Below, piece after piece: positions 8,768 to 18,055 of a DNA stretch of 64,000 bases (the stretch's first letter is position 1; each line of letters opens with the position of its first letter). The notes beneath the pieces were generated by a model, which saw nothing but the letters and a program-made list of their open reading frames with translations, was not told where the DNA came from and ran no database searches. The stretch comes from Verrucomicrobiota bacterium (GTDB lineage: Bacteria > Verrucomicrobiota > Verrucomicrobiia > Opitutales > UBA2995), in assembly GCA_027622555.1 (NCBI GenBank), contig JAQBYJ010000004.1, positions 41,997-105,996 of the forward strand, given 5' to 3'. Both the position numbers and the translations under genes were made by a program.

Positions 8768-9394
8768 ATGAATGTCCCATCGAAATTCCGTTCTGCCCCA
8801 TTGTTTATGTCCCTTTTCGCCGCGCTTTTTCTATCCACCTGTCTGGTTGCGCAACCCAAAGCGCCCCTTCATCCCCAACCTTCGCGTATCACCCCTGAAG
8901 CGTGGCGGACGGCTCGCCAGGAAATTCGATCCGCTTCCCTGGAAGCGAAAATCGACTACCTGCTCGATCGAGCGGAGATCGAAGATATCATCACCATCTA
9001 TGCCTATAGCGTCGATACGCGCAACTGGCCATTACATGGTGAAATTTTCAAAGAGTCGCTCCAGATGCGCAGAGACGATGGCTACCCAAAGGTCGACAAT
9101 CAGGAGAGACTGAAATCACTGGACAAGTTTTTCCAGCGTTTCACAAGCACGCAGCATCTTGGATTCCCGCTCGCGATAATGATAGAGCAAGACTCTGCCT
9201 ATGCCGTTGCTTCCCTACACGCGCGGCACTACGACGAGAATGGCGATCCGATCGATAACACGCTGCTTTTCGGCCAATATGAATTTTGGTTTGAAAGAAC
9301 TTCTGAAGGATGGAAAGTTAACAAGCTCGCTCAGGTGAATCGCACTCGGATAAACACTTCTGAAGCGAAATTCCCTGAAGAGAAATCACCCTAA
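8768..9394 (+). CDS. Secreted SnoaL/NTF2-like protein
   Basis: A 208-aa protein with an N-terminal signal peptide (FMSLFAALFLSTCLVAQ). The mature part follows the SnoaL_4/NTF2-like cone fold: an opening helix LLDRAEIEDIITIYAYSVDTRNW, a central TQHLGFPLAIMIE strand pair, and the closing LLFGQYEFWFERTSEGWKV. These folds serve as small-molecule hydrolases, isomerases or plain binding domains, so no reaction can be assigned. The next gene, an AraC regulator, starts 19 bp downstream on the same strand and is probably co-transcribed. Confidence 0.8.
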   Translation: MNVPSKFRSAPLFMSLFAALFLSTCLVAQPKAPLHPQPSRITPEAWRTARQEIRSASLEAKIDYLLDRAEIEDIITIYAYSVDTRNWPLHGEIFKESLQMRRDDGYPKVDNQERLKSLDKFFQRFTSTQHLGFPLAIMIEQDSAYAVASLHARHYDENGDPIDNTLLFGQYEFWFERTSEGWKVNKLAQVNRTRINTSEAKFPEEKSP

Positions 9395-9413
9395 AACCGC
9401 CTAAAGAAAAACC

Positions 9414-10304
9414 GTGAATACTTCATCTACGTCGAACTTACTCCGTATCCCGGGCGATCTTGCTGGCGAACCTAACAGTCGCTTCCTGCAAGCCGGTGGG
9501 CTCTGTTTCGGCGAATACCATCAACGCGTCGAACAAAAGCCGCGCAATATATTCGTGACGGAGCACACGCTCATTTTCGTTTCCAAGGGAGCGAAGGAGT
9601 TTCGCTTTCCGGATAAGGAAATCATAGTCGAGGCGGGCAAAGCCATTTTTCTTAAACGTGGCTGCTACCTGCTTTGCGAGAGTGTGCCCGACCATTCCAG
9701 ATACGAGAGCATATCGATTTTCTTCAACGAATCAGCAGTCCAGAAATTTTGGCTCGGTCTCGATCTTTCGGATACGAATTCCAGCTCGGTTTCTCCCGAG
9801 AACAGTGAAATGGTGATCCTCGAAATGTCTCCGGCCCTGGAACATTTTCGTGATACGATCATGAGCTGCTTCAGCTACGAGGGAAGTTTTCTGGAACAGC
9901 TCCTCACAATGAAATTACACGAGCTGCTACTCCTCTTGCTCGACACGCCCATCGCAGGCGAGCTGAAGGCTTTCTTTGGCGAAATATTCGACGAGAAACG
10001 CACCGACCCCGAGTATATCGTTTCCGAAAACGTGCTGACTCCTCTCAGTCTTGAGGACTACGCCCGACTTTCCAATCGTAGCCTCTCCTCTTTTAAACGC
10101 GCTTTCAAACAGAAGACCGGCCAAACTCCCGGAAATTGGATTCTGGATAATCGCTTGAAGCATGCGCGGATGCTGGTGCAAGCCACCGGCAAGACCATCA
10201 GTGAAATCGGAGGCGAAAGCGGGTTCAATAACGCATCCAGCTTTATTCGATCCTATCGCACACGATTCGGAGTGACGCCGGTTGCGGATCGCAAATCCGC
10301 TTGA
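9414..10304 (+). CDS. AraC-family transcriptional regulator
   Basis: A 296-aa regulator. The C-terminal 100 residues carry the two helix-turn-helix units of the AraC family: LSLEDYARLSNRSLSSFKRAF and the later KTISEIGGESGFNNASSFIRSY, followed by RFGVTP. The N-terminal half is a cupin-like sensing domain of unknown ligand. The start is a GTG at 9414, 19 bp after the SnoaL-like gene. The most likely targets are its immediate neighbours, but this is only inferred. Confidence 0.92.
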   Translation: MNTSSTSNLLRIPGDLAGEPNSRFLQAGGLCFGEYHQRVEQKPRNIFVTEHTLIFVSKGAKEFRFPDKEIIVEAGKAIFLKRGCYLLCESVPDHSRYESISIFFNESAVQKFWLGLDLSDTNSSSVSPENSEMVILEMSPALEHFRDTIMSCFSYEGSFLEQLLTMKLHELLLLLLDTPIAGELKAFFGEIFDEKRTDPEYIVSENVLTPLSLEDYARLSNRSLSSFKRAFKQKTGQTPGNWILDNRLKHARMLVQATGKTISEIGGESGFNNASSFIRSYRTRFGVTPVADRKSA

Positions 10305-10396
10305 ACGATCGCAAGAGCACGATTTGCACATGGTTTGAACGTTCAAGCATGAGCTTTTTTGTAGAAGTCTTTGTCAGCGATAGACAGTCTTTTTCC

Positions 10397-10942
10397 ATGA
10401 GTTTACATAGACCCAACTTTTTGCTGTGCCGCTTTTTCTTATTCGCCTTGATGATTTCGGGACTCGGCCAGGCACCCCTAAACGCGGAAATACCCAAAAA
10501 CATGGCTAAAGATGTACACATCGAAACCTCCCACGAATTCGATCTTCCGGCAGACGCCGTTTGGAATCTGATCGCAGGCTTCGACACGTTGCCTGACTAT
10601 CACGCAGCCGTTCCAGAAAGTCGCTTGGAACACGGAGGCGCCGTTCGCTATCTTACGATTTCCGACGACGCGGGCGGAGGCATTGTTGTTGAGCGTTTGG
10701 TGTATTTCGATGATAACGCCATGACTTTCAGCTATAAAATCATCAAACTCATCGGCAGCCCGATGCCTTTCCGGAATTACCAGGCCTGGGTAAAACTCGA
10801 GTCTACCGGCAAGAATTCCTGTAAGCTCAATTGGAACAGCTCTTTTAATGTAGAAGGTGCGAGTAAGAAGGAAGCCGAAGAGCTTGCGCTTGTTATCTAC
10901 CAAGGTTGCTATGATGGGATCACGCGCGTCCTTGCCAAATAG
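10397..10942 (+). CDS. Secreted SRPBCC (START-like) protein
   Basis: A 181-aa protein of the SRPBCC/polyketide-cyclase-like fold: the opening HIETSHEFDLPADAVWNLI, the central YLTISDDAGGGIVVERLVYFD, and the C-terminal helix EAEELALVIYQGCYDGI. I placed the start at the ATG at 10397 because it gives a clean signal peptide (FLLCRFFLFALMISGLG); the frame is open further upstream to 10301, overlapping the AraC gene. The fold forms a deep hydrophobic ligand pocket. Periplasmic location is suggested by the signal; ligand and role are unknown. Confidence 0.78.
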   Translation: MSLHRPNFLLCRFFLFALMISGLGQAPLNAEIPKNMAKDVHIETSHEFDLPADAVWNLIAGFDTLPDYHAAVPESRLEHGGAVRYLTISDDAGGGIVVERLVYFDDNAMTFSYKIIKLIGSPMPFRNYQAWVKLESTGKNSCKLNWNSSFNVEGASKKEAEELALVIYQGCYDGITRVLAK

Positions 10943-11144
10943 GCTAACAAAGAATTAAACAAGACAAAGCACAATATTATCATCCGTCTCTCTAACTCAA
11001 AACCTCTTCCAGGAAATGCTCAAAACCTCTAAACTTCAATCCAGACTTTTTTAGCTCCATCTAGGAGTCCTTTTGATGTTAATGTTTTGGACTTGCCCCT
11101 TCCTTCTCAGTAATAAGAACCCATTGGATTTCGTATCAACAACC

Positions 11145-12257
11145 ATGAATAAACAGTTCCCCATTTATCTCTTTGTGGCCCTCGTCCTGGTGGCGGCCGC
11201 ACCCTTCTCGAATGCACAACGGGCGGCAGCCGCGCAAATGCAGCCGGTATTCGATCCTGGATGGGAGAAGGATGAATTTCCGCCGAACGCGGTAAGTTAC
11301 AAAACGCCTGAAGAGATTATGGCCATTTATAAGCGCGGCGAGGCGGGGCGCACTTATGCGGAAGCGAGCGACGCTCTGTCCTTTCCCAAGCAAGCCGACG
11401 GCATCCTGCGCATCGTGGGGACGGGCCACAGCTTTACCGCGCCCGGCTATAGAACCTTGCCCGCCATCACCCGTGCCGCTGGTTTCGAGCAGCCCCTTTC
11501 CTTGCACAATGGCGGCGGGCGCACGGGCAGCGTGAGCTACAAGTGGGAGCAGGAAAACGGCATTTTCGAATTTGACGGTAAGCCCCTGCCCAAGCTCCTG
11601 GCCGCAATTTCCAACGCGGAATGGGAGGCGATGATCTGGGGCCCCTACAGCGGTGATCGTCCGAAATTCTACACGAGCTGGATCGATTTCTGCGAACAAT
11701 ACAACCCCGGCATGAAGTATTTTCTCATCGACGCCTGGCCCGCGCTCGGACAGGTCCAGATGGTCTTCAACCTCAAAGCAAACCCGGAATCTGAAGCGTT
11801 CTTCACCGACGAAGTCTACGATCAGCTCAGCGCCCACGCGAACACTGCCTTTGCAGGCCTTGTGAAAACGCTGCGCGAAACAACCAAGGAAGTCTATATA
11901 TTCCCGACACACGCCGCTATGACAGAGGCGGCCAAGCGGTTCATCCGGGGCGAACTTCCGGGCGTCGAAGGCCTGTATAAAGTGATTGGCGGAAAAGAAC
12001 ATTCTATCTGGGCAGACCAACGCGGCCACTTGGGCCCCGGCTTCGATCGCCTGGAGGGCTATGTCTTCTACGCCACGCTTTACGGCAAATCCCCTGAACT
12101 CATTTCAGCTCCCATCAAGTTCGACAAGACCCCAAGCTTCATGAGCTCCGACCTCGACAAAATCTTCCGCGAAATCGCCTGGAAGGCGGTAGTGGAACAT
12201 CCTCTCTCCGGTGTTGCAGACAAGAACGGAAATGGCATCGGCGATCATCTGGAGTAA
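11145..12257 (+). CDS. Secreted SGNH-hydrolase-like protein
   Basis: A 370-aa protein with a signal peptide ending near FSNAQRAAA. The start at 11145 was chosen because the upstream in-frame Mets (from 11073) precede a second hydrophobic run that does not look like a signal. Weak but consistent SGNH esterase landmarks are present: GTGHSFTAPG (candidate Ser96), a Gly/Asn-rich HNGGGRTGS block, and a C-terminal ADQRGHLGPG that fits the D-x-x-H catalytic pair, followed by YVFYATLYGKSPE as in DUF4886-type esterases. Likely an esterase acting on acylated glycans. The next gene carries another SGNH-type C-terminus. Confidence 0.6.
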   Translation: MNKQFPIYLFVALVLVAAAPFSNAQRAAAAQMQPVFDPGWEKDEFPPNAVSYKTPEEIMAIYKRGEAGRTYAEASDALSFPKQADGILRIVGTGHSFTAPGYRTLPAITRAAGFEQPLSLHNGGGRTGSVSYKWEQENGIFEFDGKPLPKLLAAISNAEWEAMIWGPYSGDRPKFYTSWIDFCEQYNPGMKYFLIDAWPALGQVQMVFNLKANPESEAFFTDEVYDQLSAHANTAFAGLVKTLRETTKEVYIFPTHAAMTEAAKRFIRGELPGVEGLYKVIGGKEHSIWADQRGHLGPGFDRLEGYVFYATLYGKSPELISAPIKFDKTPSFMSSDLDKIFREIAWKAVVEHPLSGVADKNGNGIGDHLE

Positions 12258-12279
12258 CTATAAGCGAGTCCACAATAGA

Positions 12280-12654
12280 ATGAAAAATATAGCTATATAC
12301 AAAAACGACTGGCGACTGTTCGTCCTGTTGATTACTTCGCTGATTTCTGTAAAGGCATCCATTGGCAATCCGCAAATTGAGGCTGCAGGATCCGGGGACG
12401 CACTCGATGCGGTTTTGGCCTACGTTGATGCCAATGGCTTACTCGAAAATGAAACGCCGGTAGTCAAAAAACAGCGCTACCTTTCCACCGTTATTTCAGC
12501 CCAGAACAGGCTAGGTCGGGAGCTCTCCCACGTGACGACTTTCTATCCCGGCAAGTTGCCCATTGGAGATGATGGCGTCCACTACAGCTCCGAGGGCTAC
12601 CTCATGCTCGGGAAAGCAACCGCTTCGGCGATCGAGGAATTTTACAAACATTAA
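12280..12654 (+). pseudogene. C-terminal fragment of a sialate-O-acetylesterase-like (SASA) protein
   Basis: The last 30 residues (GDDGVHYSSEGYLMLGKA) match the C-terminal D-x-x-H block of SASA/CE6-type carbohydrate esterases. The N-terminus has a hydrophobic segment (LFVLLITSLISV), but the central catalytic part that should carry the Ser and Asn blocks is absent. At 124 aa it is less than half the usual domain length. It starts 22 bp after the SGNH-like gene. It may be an internal-deletion remnant that kept both ends, or a small expressed protein. Confidence 0.6.
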
Positions 12655-12680
12655 TCGAAGGCTCTTTTTCTGAATTTGTA

Positions 12681-13577
12681 ATGAAAAAAATCTCCTTAAC
12701 CGCATTCACGCTTTTTGTATTCACATTTACCTGTTTAGCGGCAGATAAGTCGAGTCAGGATACCTATCCCCTCGGGGTCTTCAATTTCGACTTCGCCCGA
12801 CTGGGCGAGGACGCAGCCAGTCAGATTAGCGAATTGAAATCGATTGGCTATGGTGGATTGGTTCTGAATTTAACGAATCCAAAAGAACTTAAGACGCTGG
12901 AGCGGTATCAATCGGTAGTCGGCGATGACGCATTTGAGGTATACGCAGGCTATGTCGTCATTGCTTTCGAAAAGGACATCGCTGCGCAAAATGCGTACCT
13001 TGATAATGTAATTAAGGCCCTTAAGAAATCGGACGCAAAGCTGTGGGTTATCCTGCGAGTACGGGGCGGGCAAAAAGTCGAAGGCAAGCAGGCCTTAGAC
13101 TTCCTGCGCTCGTTGGCAGAACGCACCAAAGCGGGAGGGGTCGAGCTGGTTATCTATCCACATTGGTCCGGCGGCGATCCCCGCAACGTCTGCCTCATCG
13201 AATCAGCGGAGGATGCCATACCGTTTGTTGAAGCAGTAGATAGCGACAACCTTTTCATTTCGCTCCATCTCTGTCATGAAATCAAGGCTGGCAATGGACA
13301 CCGGCTCAATGAAGTGGCGGCAAATATCAAGCCCTGGCTTCGACTGCCTTCGATCAACGGCGCCGACATAGATGCGGTGAATGAGGCGGAAGGATGGAAA
13401 CGCGGTATCCAGCCTTTGACCCAGGGCGATTACGATTCGTCTCAGTTGCTGGAAGCCCTGAAATCAATCGGATATAAAGGACCGGTAATCTTGCATACCT
13501 GGGGCCTCCAGAAAGCGGCTGCGGATCATCATCAAACGTCGTTCAAGCGATTCCAGGAAATGGTGGATGCGCTTTAA
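12681..13577 (+). CDS. Secreted sugar-phosphate isomerase/epimerase-like TIM-barrel protein
   Basis: A 298-aa protein with a signal peptide (LTAFTLFVFTFTCLA) and a xylose-isomerase-like barrel. Visible barrel elements are ISELKSIGYGGLVL, FLRSLAERTKAGGVELVIYPH, DNLFISLHLCHEI and LEALKSIGYKGPVILH. The conserved His and acidic residues of the metal site are plausible (YPHW, HLCHE). It is probably periplasmic; PVC genomes carry many such exported paralogues next to DUF1553 genes, and none has a firm substrate. A decayed relative lies at 17880-18045. Confidence 0.8.
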   Translation: MKKISLTAFTLFVFTFTCLAADKSSQDTYPLGVFNFDFARLGEDAASQISELKSIGYGGLVLNLTNPKELKTLERYQSVVGDDAFEVYAGYVVIAFEKDIAAQNAYLDNVIKALKKSDAKLWVILRVRGGQKVEGKQALDFLRSLAERTKAGGVELVIYPHWSGGDPRNVCLIESAEDAIPFVEAVDSDNLFISLHLCHEIKAGNGHRLNEVAANIKPWLRLPSINGADIDAVNEAEGWKRGIQPLTQGDYDSSQLLEALKSIGYKGPVILHTWGLQKAAADHHQTSFKRFQEMVDAL

Positions 13578-13645
13578 AGCTTTTATGCGGGCGCGTTCCT
13601 TGCGCCTTGATGTTCTCTTAATTGTATCGGAGCATTATTAAAATT

Positions 13646-16420
13646 ATGAGGATACCCCGCCGACTGATTTTTGCTGCCTTTATAGTAGGGCAAAGTCTGT
13701 TCGCGGCAGAGGGCGCCAGCGATCCCAATCAAACTGCCGGAGTCAGCTTCGAGCAAGACATCGCTCCGATTCTTGAAGCTAAGTGCCTGGGATGTCACAA
13801 CCCGAACCAGCTGAAGGGCGATTTTTCCATGGCTACCCTCGAAGAAATTCAGGCGGCCAGTGAGGAGTACGTGGTTCCAGGAAACGCGGCTGACAGCATG
13901 CTCTATTGGATTACCTTGCCTCTGGACGAAGGGGAAGCGCCTGAAATGCCAGAGGAGGGAGACGCATTGACCGAAGAGGAAACGAAGAAGCTGGCTGCCT
14001 GGATCGATGCAGGAGCGGAGTGGCCCGAAGGCCTGGTTCTCAAAGAAGCATCGAAGGCGGATGAAAACTGGTGGTCATTTCAACCGGTTTCCGAAACTGA
14101 GCTTGATTCGATTGATGCATTTATCGAAGCGGAGCTCAGGGAAGAAGGATTGGTGATGAATCCTGAGTCAGGCAGGCGCACGGTGATTCGGCGAGTGACA
14201 TTGGACCTGACCGGCTTGCCGCCGACTCCGGAGGAAGTGGAGACATTTATAAACGATCCTGATCCACGTGCTTATGAAAAACTGATTGATAGCTTGCTGG
14301 CATCACCCCGCTATGGTGAGCGCTGGGCGCAGCACTGGTTGGATGTCATTCGTTGGGCGGAAACCGTGGGTTTCGAAACCAATATCCAGCGACCCAATGC
14401 ATGGCCTTACCGAGACTGGGTGATTGAATCCCTCAACGGAGACCTGCCCTATGATCGTTTCATTTTTGAACAGCTCGCCGGTGACACGGTGGGCGAAGAC
14501 GCTGCGCTGGGTTTCCTGGTTGCCGGTCCGGCAAATCTTCCTCCCCAAGTCGGTCGGGACGAGGCCGCCATGCGGGGCGCCAGGCAGGACGAGCTAGACG
14601 AAGTGGTCCGTACTGTTGGTCAGGCTTTTCTGGGAGTCACCATCGGTTGCGCTCGGTGCCACGATCACAAATTTGATCCCATCCTGCAAAGTGATTACTA
14701 TTCGATGCAGGCGATCTTCGCCGGACTCGCCTACGGTGAGCGACGCCATCGTGGACCAGAAAATGATGCTTGGACCTCCGATATTCCCAGAGCAAGAGAA
14801 CAATTGGAAACGACCCAAGTGGAACTTGAAGCGTTGCGTAAGAAATATGGCTTGCGCAAAGCGATAGAGGACGTCCACACGGATTCCATTCTACCTGTTA
14901 GAGCTCAGGCCATTCGTATGCGGATAGAGGCAACAGGTAATGGAAAGGAGGCTTCGCTTTATGAATTCGAAGTTTGGTCAACGAAGGAAGGAAACATCGA
15001 ATCCACCAATGTCGCCCTGGCTGAGAAGGGTGCTCAACCATCGGCTTCCAGTTTTGCATTGGCTAATCAATCGCGCCACTTCGACAATTTGGTCGACGGC
15101 TCGATTGACAAGCGTCAGGCCTTTCCCTGGGTTTCGAAGGAAACCGGTCCGGCTTGGATCCGTGTAGATTTTGCTGAATCCGCCACGATCGACCGGATTA
15201 TTTGGCATCGCGGGAGTAGCATACCTGCGGCCTACGTCATTGAAGTGCTTCCTCCCGATTCGGATAAATGGCACGAGGTCGCACACACGCGAGACCGTCT
15301 TCTCAGAAGCGACGACACGCGCAAGGCTGATGCAGTCCATTTTGAGTCACTCGATCAGGAGGAAACGCAACTGATTGTCAGAAAAACGGCGGCTCTTCGC
15401 TCTGCGGAAAGAGAGCTAGCCCGTCTATCGGCTGGTCCCCGGGTATACGCGGCAAGCTTCACCGAGAATCCGGAAGCCACCTACCTGCTTCGGCGTGGGG
15501 ATTCCATGCAACGACTGAACGAGGTTCTCCCCGACATTCCCAAAGTTCTTGGAGAACTTGCTATCGCCGCGGATGTGCCCGAAGCCGAACGTCGCCTTGC
15601 ACTGGCGAACCATCTGACCCAACCCAATCACCCGCTTACAGCGCGGGTCCTGGTTAATCGTGTCTGGCAACACCACTTCGGTACCGGTCTTGTCGAAACG
15701 TCTTCAGATTTCGGGTACATGGGGGCGGCGCCTTCTCATCCAGCGCTTCTCGACTGGCTTGCGGGAACCTTTGTCGCCGAGGGTTGGTCGCTCAAAAAAC
15801 TCCACCGGCTTATTCTTAGTTCGAAGACGTTTCGGCAATCCAGTTCACCGCAGACGGAGGCCCTGTCGGTGGACGCTGACTCGCGACTGTTGTGGCGGTT
15901 TCCGCCACGGCGTTTGGAAGCCGAAGCTCTGCGTGACTCGATCCTGAGTGTGAGCGGAAAATTGAATTTTGAGATGGGTGGGCAAGGATTCGATTTTTTC
16001 AATCAACGCGGCGGACTCTCGGACTACCTGCCGAAGGAAACCTTCGATGAGAGTGGTTGGCGGCGTATGATATACGCCCACAAGGTTCGCATGATATCGG
16101 TCGATATTTTCGGAGCCTTCGATTGTCCCGAGGCCGGACAAATGAAACCAAACCGCACTCGCTCCATCACGCCCGTGCAATCACTTGGGTTGCTTAATAG
16201 CCCATTTGTTAATCGTCAAGCTGCGTACTTTGCCGAGCGCCTTTATCAGGAAGTTGGCGACAACCTTGACGCTCAAATAGATCGAGCATTTTCACTAGCC
16301 CTTTCCCGACCTCCTTCACTCAACGAACGTCAGCAGCTGATTGCCTTGGCTGAAGATCATGGTCTCGAGCAGGTTTGCCGTGCCATTTTCAACACCAGTG
16401 AATTTGCTTTTCTTCAATGA
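13646..16420 (+). CDS. DUF1549/DUF1553 (PSCyt1-PSCyt2-PSD1) secreted cytochrome-like protein
   Basis: A 924-aa protein with a signal peptide; the ATG at 13646 was preferred to a TTG at 13622. Order of domains: an N-terminal cytochrome-c-like domain with CLGCH at residues 47-51; DUF1549 (PSCyt2) with [16 protein letters not shown] and a second heme-like motif [11 protein letters not shown]; a discoidin/F5-8C-like segment (about residues 430-560, [17 protein letters not shown]); and DUF1553 (PSD1) with [18 protein letters not shown] and the closing SEFAFLQ. This family is a hallmark of PVC bacteria, always near a DUF1501 gene; here the next gene overlaps by 4 nt. Its biochemical role is not established. 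Confidence 0.93.
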   Translation: MRIPRRLIFAAFIVGQSLFAAEGASDPNQTAGVSFEQDIAPILEAKCLGCHNPNQLKGDFSMATLEEIQAASEEYVVPGNAADSMLYWITLPLDEGEAPEMPEEGDALTEEETKKLAAWIDAGAEWPEGLVLKEASKADENWWSFQPVSETELDSIDAFIEAELREEGLVMNPESGRRTVIRRVTLDLTGLPPTPEEVETFINDPDPRAYEKLIDSLLASPRYGERWAQHWLDVIRWAETVGFETNIQRPNAWPYRDWVIESLNGDLPYDRFIFEQLAGDTVGEDAALGFLVAGPANLPPQVGRDEAAMRGARQDELDEVVRTVGQAFLGVTIGCARCHDHKFDPILQSDYYSMQAIFAGLAYGERRHRGPENDAWTSDIPRAREQLETTQVELEALRKKYGLRKAIEDVHTDSILPVRAQAIRMRIEATGNGKEASLYEFEVWSTKEGNIESTNVALAEKGAQPSASSFALANQSRHFDNLVDGSIDKRQAFPWVSKETGPAWIRVDFAESATIDRIIWHRGSSIPAAYVIEVLPPDSDKWHEVAHTRDRLLRSDDTRKADAVHFESLDQEETQLIVRKTAALRSAERELARLSAGPRVYAASFTENPEATYLLRRGDSMQRLNEVLPDIPKVLGELAIAADVPEAERRLALANHLTQPNHPLTARVLVNRVWQHHFGTGLVETSSDFGYMGAAPSHPALLDWLAGTFVAEGWSLKKLHRLILSSKTFRQSSSPQTEALSVDADSRLLWRFPPRRLEAEALRDSILSVSGKLNFEMGGQGFDFFNQRGGLSDYLPKETFDESGWRRMIYAHKVRMISVDIFGAFDCPEAGQMKPNRTRSITPVQSLGLLNSPFVNRQAAYFAERLYQEVGDNLDAQIDRAFSLALSRPPSLNERQQLIALAEDHGLEQVCRAIFNTSEFAFLQ

Positions 16421-17874
16421 AACACTTTACCAAACAAGCCCGACCTCTTCTTGATCGCCGAAAATTTCTATCCGGCGCCGTCCAAGGCCTTGCCGGTATC
16501 GCTCTCACGACTTTGTTGGCTGAAGAGCGCGCCCGTGCGGCTTCGCCGATCATAGACCCAACACAGCCCTTCGCCTCCCGCAATCCGCATTTCAAGCCCA
16601 AGGCGAAGAACGTGATTGTCGTCTTTTGCTCCGGTGCGCTGAGCCATATCGATACTTTCGATTTCAAGCCTGAGCTTATTCGCCACCACGGTAAGCCCCT
16701 GCCAGGTAACGAAAAACTCGTATCCTTCCAGGGGCCGAATGGAAACCTTACTCAGCCGCTTTGGAAATTTCGCCCCCGTGGTCAGTCGGGCAAGATGGTT
16801 TCCGATCTTGTTCCGCATATCGGCGATATGGCCGACGAGTTGTGTTTCATTCACTCTCTGACAAATACATCGAACACCCACGGCCCTGCGGAAAATCTCA
16901 TGAACACGGGTTTCACCTTTGACGGGTTCCCAAGCATGGGAGCCTGGGTGAACTTTGCGCTAGGTACTGAAAATCAGGACCTGCCAGCTTTTGTGGCCAT
17001 TGAGGATCCTCGTGGAAATCCACAGTCCGGTCCCAATAACTGGGCCAGTGGTTTTCTTCCTCCGGCCTTTCAGGGTACGCCCTTCAGCAGCACAAAACCG
17101 ATTCGTTATCTCAATCGGCCAACCACAATCAGCTCTGCCTCGGACGAAGCGACGCGGAAGGCCATTGGCTTTCTTGACGAGCAAAACGCACTTAACTACC
17201 CCGGTGACTCAGAATTGGCTGCCCGGATATCCAGCTACGAACTGGCTGCCCGCATGCAGCTATCCGTTCCCGAAGCGGTGGATCTTAAGTCTGAGCCAGA
17301 ATACATCCGAAAGCTCTACGGAGCGGACAGTTCCAATCAACTCAAAGCCGACTTCGCCAATAACTGCATTCTCGCTCGTCGCCTAATCGAACGCGGCGTT
17401 CGCTTCGTTCAACTTTTCAACGGTGCCTATGCGTCAGGGGGAGAACTGAATTGGGATGGTCATAGTGAGCTCAAGGATCAGTATGACGTGCACGGAGAGA
17501 TCCTCGATCAACCGGTTGCAGGACTGCTCAAGGACCTGAAGCAACGGGGTCTCCTGCAAGACACCTTGGTCGTCTTTGCGACTGAGTTCGGACGTATGCC
17601 AATGTTCCAAATGGGTACCTACGGGCGCGACCACAATCCTTACGGTTTCACGTGTTGGATGGCTGGCGCAGGGGTGAAGCCAGGCGTTTCCTATGGCGCT
17701 ACCGACGAATTCGGTTTCAAAGCCACAGAAAATATCTGCACCCCTCACGACTTTCACGCGACCATCCTCCATCTCCTCGGTCTGGATCACGAGAAACTTA
17801 CTTTCTATCACAATGGAATCGAGCGCCGTTTGACCAATGTTCATGGTCATGTGATTCGAGATATACTGTCATGA
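16417..17874 (+). CDS. DUF1501 family Tat-exported protein
   Basis: A 485-aa protein whose start overlaps the DUF1553 gene stop (ATGA). The N-terminus [19 protein letters not shown] is a Tat-type signal. Family blocks include [18 protein letters not shown], the [11 protein letters not shown] segment, and [12 protein letters not shown] followed by [15 protein letters not shown]. The fold is alkaline-phosphatase/sulfatase-like. Its genomic pairing with DUF1553 implies that the two work as one periplasmic complex, but the reaction is unknown. Confidence 0.93.
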   Translation: MKHFTKQARPLLDRRKFLSGAVQGLAGIALTTLLAEERARAASPIIDPTQPFASRNPHFKPKAKNVIVVFCSGALSHIDTFDFKPELIRHHGKPLPGNEKLVSFQGPNGNLTQPLWKFRPRGQSGKMVSDLVPHIGDMADELCFIHSLTNTSNTHGPAENLMNTGFTFDGFPSMGAWVNFALGTENQDLPAFVAIEDPRGNPQSGPNNWASGFLPPAFQGTPFSSTKPIRYLNRPTTISSASDEATRKAIGFLDEQNALNYPGDSELAARISSYELAARMQLSVPEAVDLKSEPEYIRKLYGADSSNQLKADFANNCILARRLIERGVRFVQLFNGAYASGGELNWDGHSELKDQYDVHGEILDQPVAGLLKDLKQRGLLQDTLVVFATEFGRMPMFQMGTYGRDHNPYGFTCWMAGAGVKPGVSYGATDEFGFKATENICTPHDFHATILHLLGLDHEKLTFYHNGIERRLTNVHGHVIRDILS

Positions 17875-17879
17875 ATTGC

Positions 17880-18045
17880 CGGCGGGTAACGGGGGCGATT
17901 TGACGAAGTCGCGGTCAAGATCAAACCCTGGATCCGACTACCTTCGATCAACAGTGTCGATGTCGGTTCAGTGAATGGGTTGAATAAATTGCAACGCGGC
18001 ATACATATACAGCCGTTGGCTTCGGGAAATTACGATTCATCCCGG
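17880..18045 (+). pseudogene. Remnant of a second sugar-isomerase-like gene
   Basis: Translating from 17902 gives DEVAVKIKPWIRLPSINS and then, after a divergent stretch, QPLASGNYDSS. This parallels the intact protein at 12681-13577 (NEVAANIKPWLRLPSING and QPLTQGDYDSS). Just upstream, in a different frame, AGNGGDL matches that protein's AGNGHRL, so a frameshift has also occurred. No start, no 5' half and no C-terminus remain. It follows the DUF1501 gene directly, suggesting an isomerase-DUF1553-DUF1501 unit was duplicated or rearranged here. Confidence 0.8.
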
Positions 18046-18055
18046 TCTCCGGACC

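Noticed and set aside
11136..12029. A 297-codon minus-strand frame opposite the SGNH-like gene
   Set aside because: Mirrors codon bias of the plus-strand gene, which has a signal peptide and conserved blocks; the antisense product has none.
12681..13577. Isomerase-like barrel as IolI or IolE-type enzyme of the inositol pathway
   Set aside because: It has a signal peptide, is 18 kb from the iol operon, and sits in a DUF1553/DUF1501 neighbourhood.
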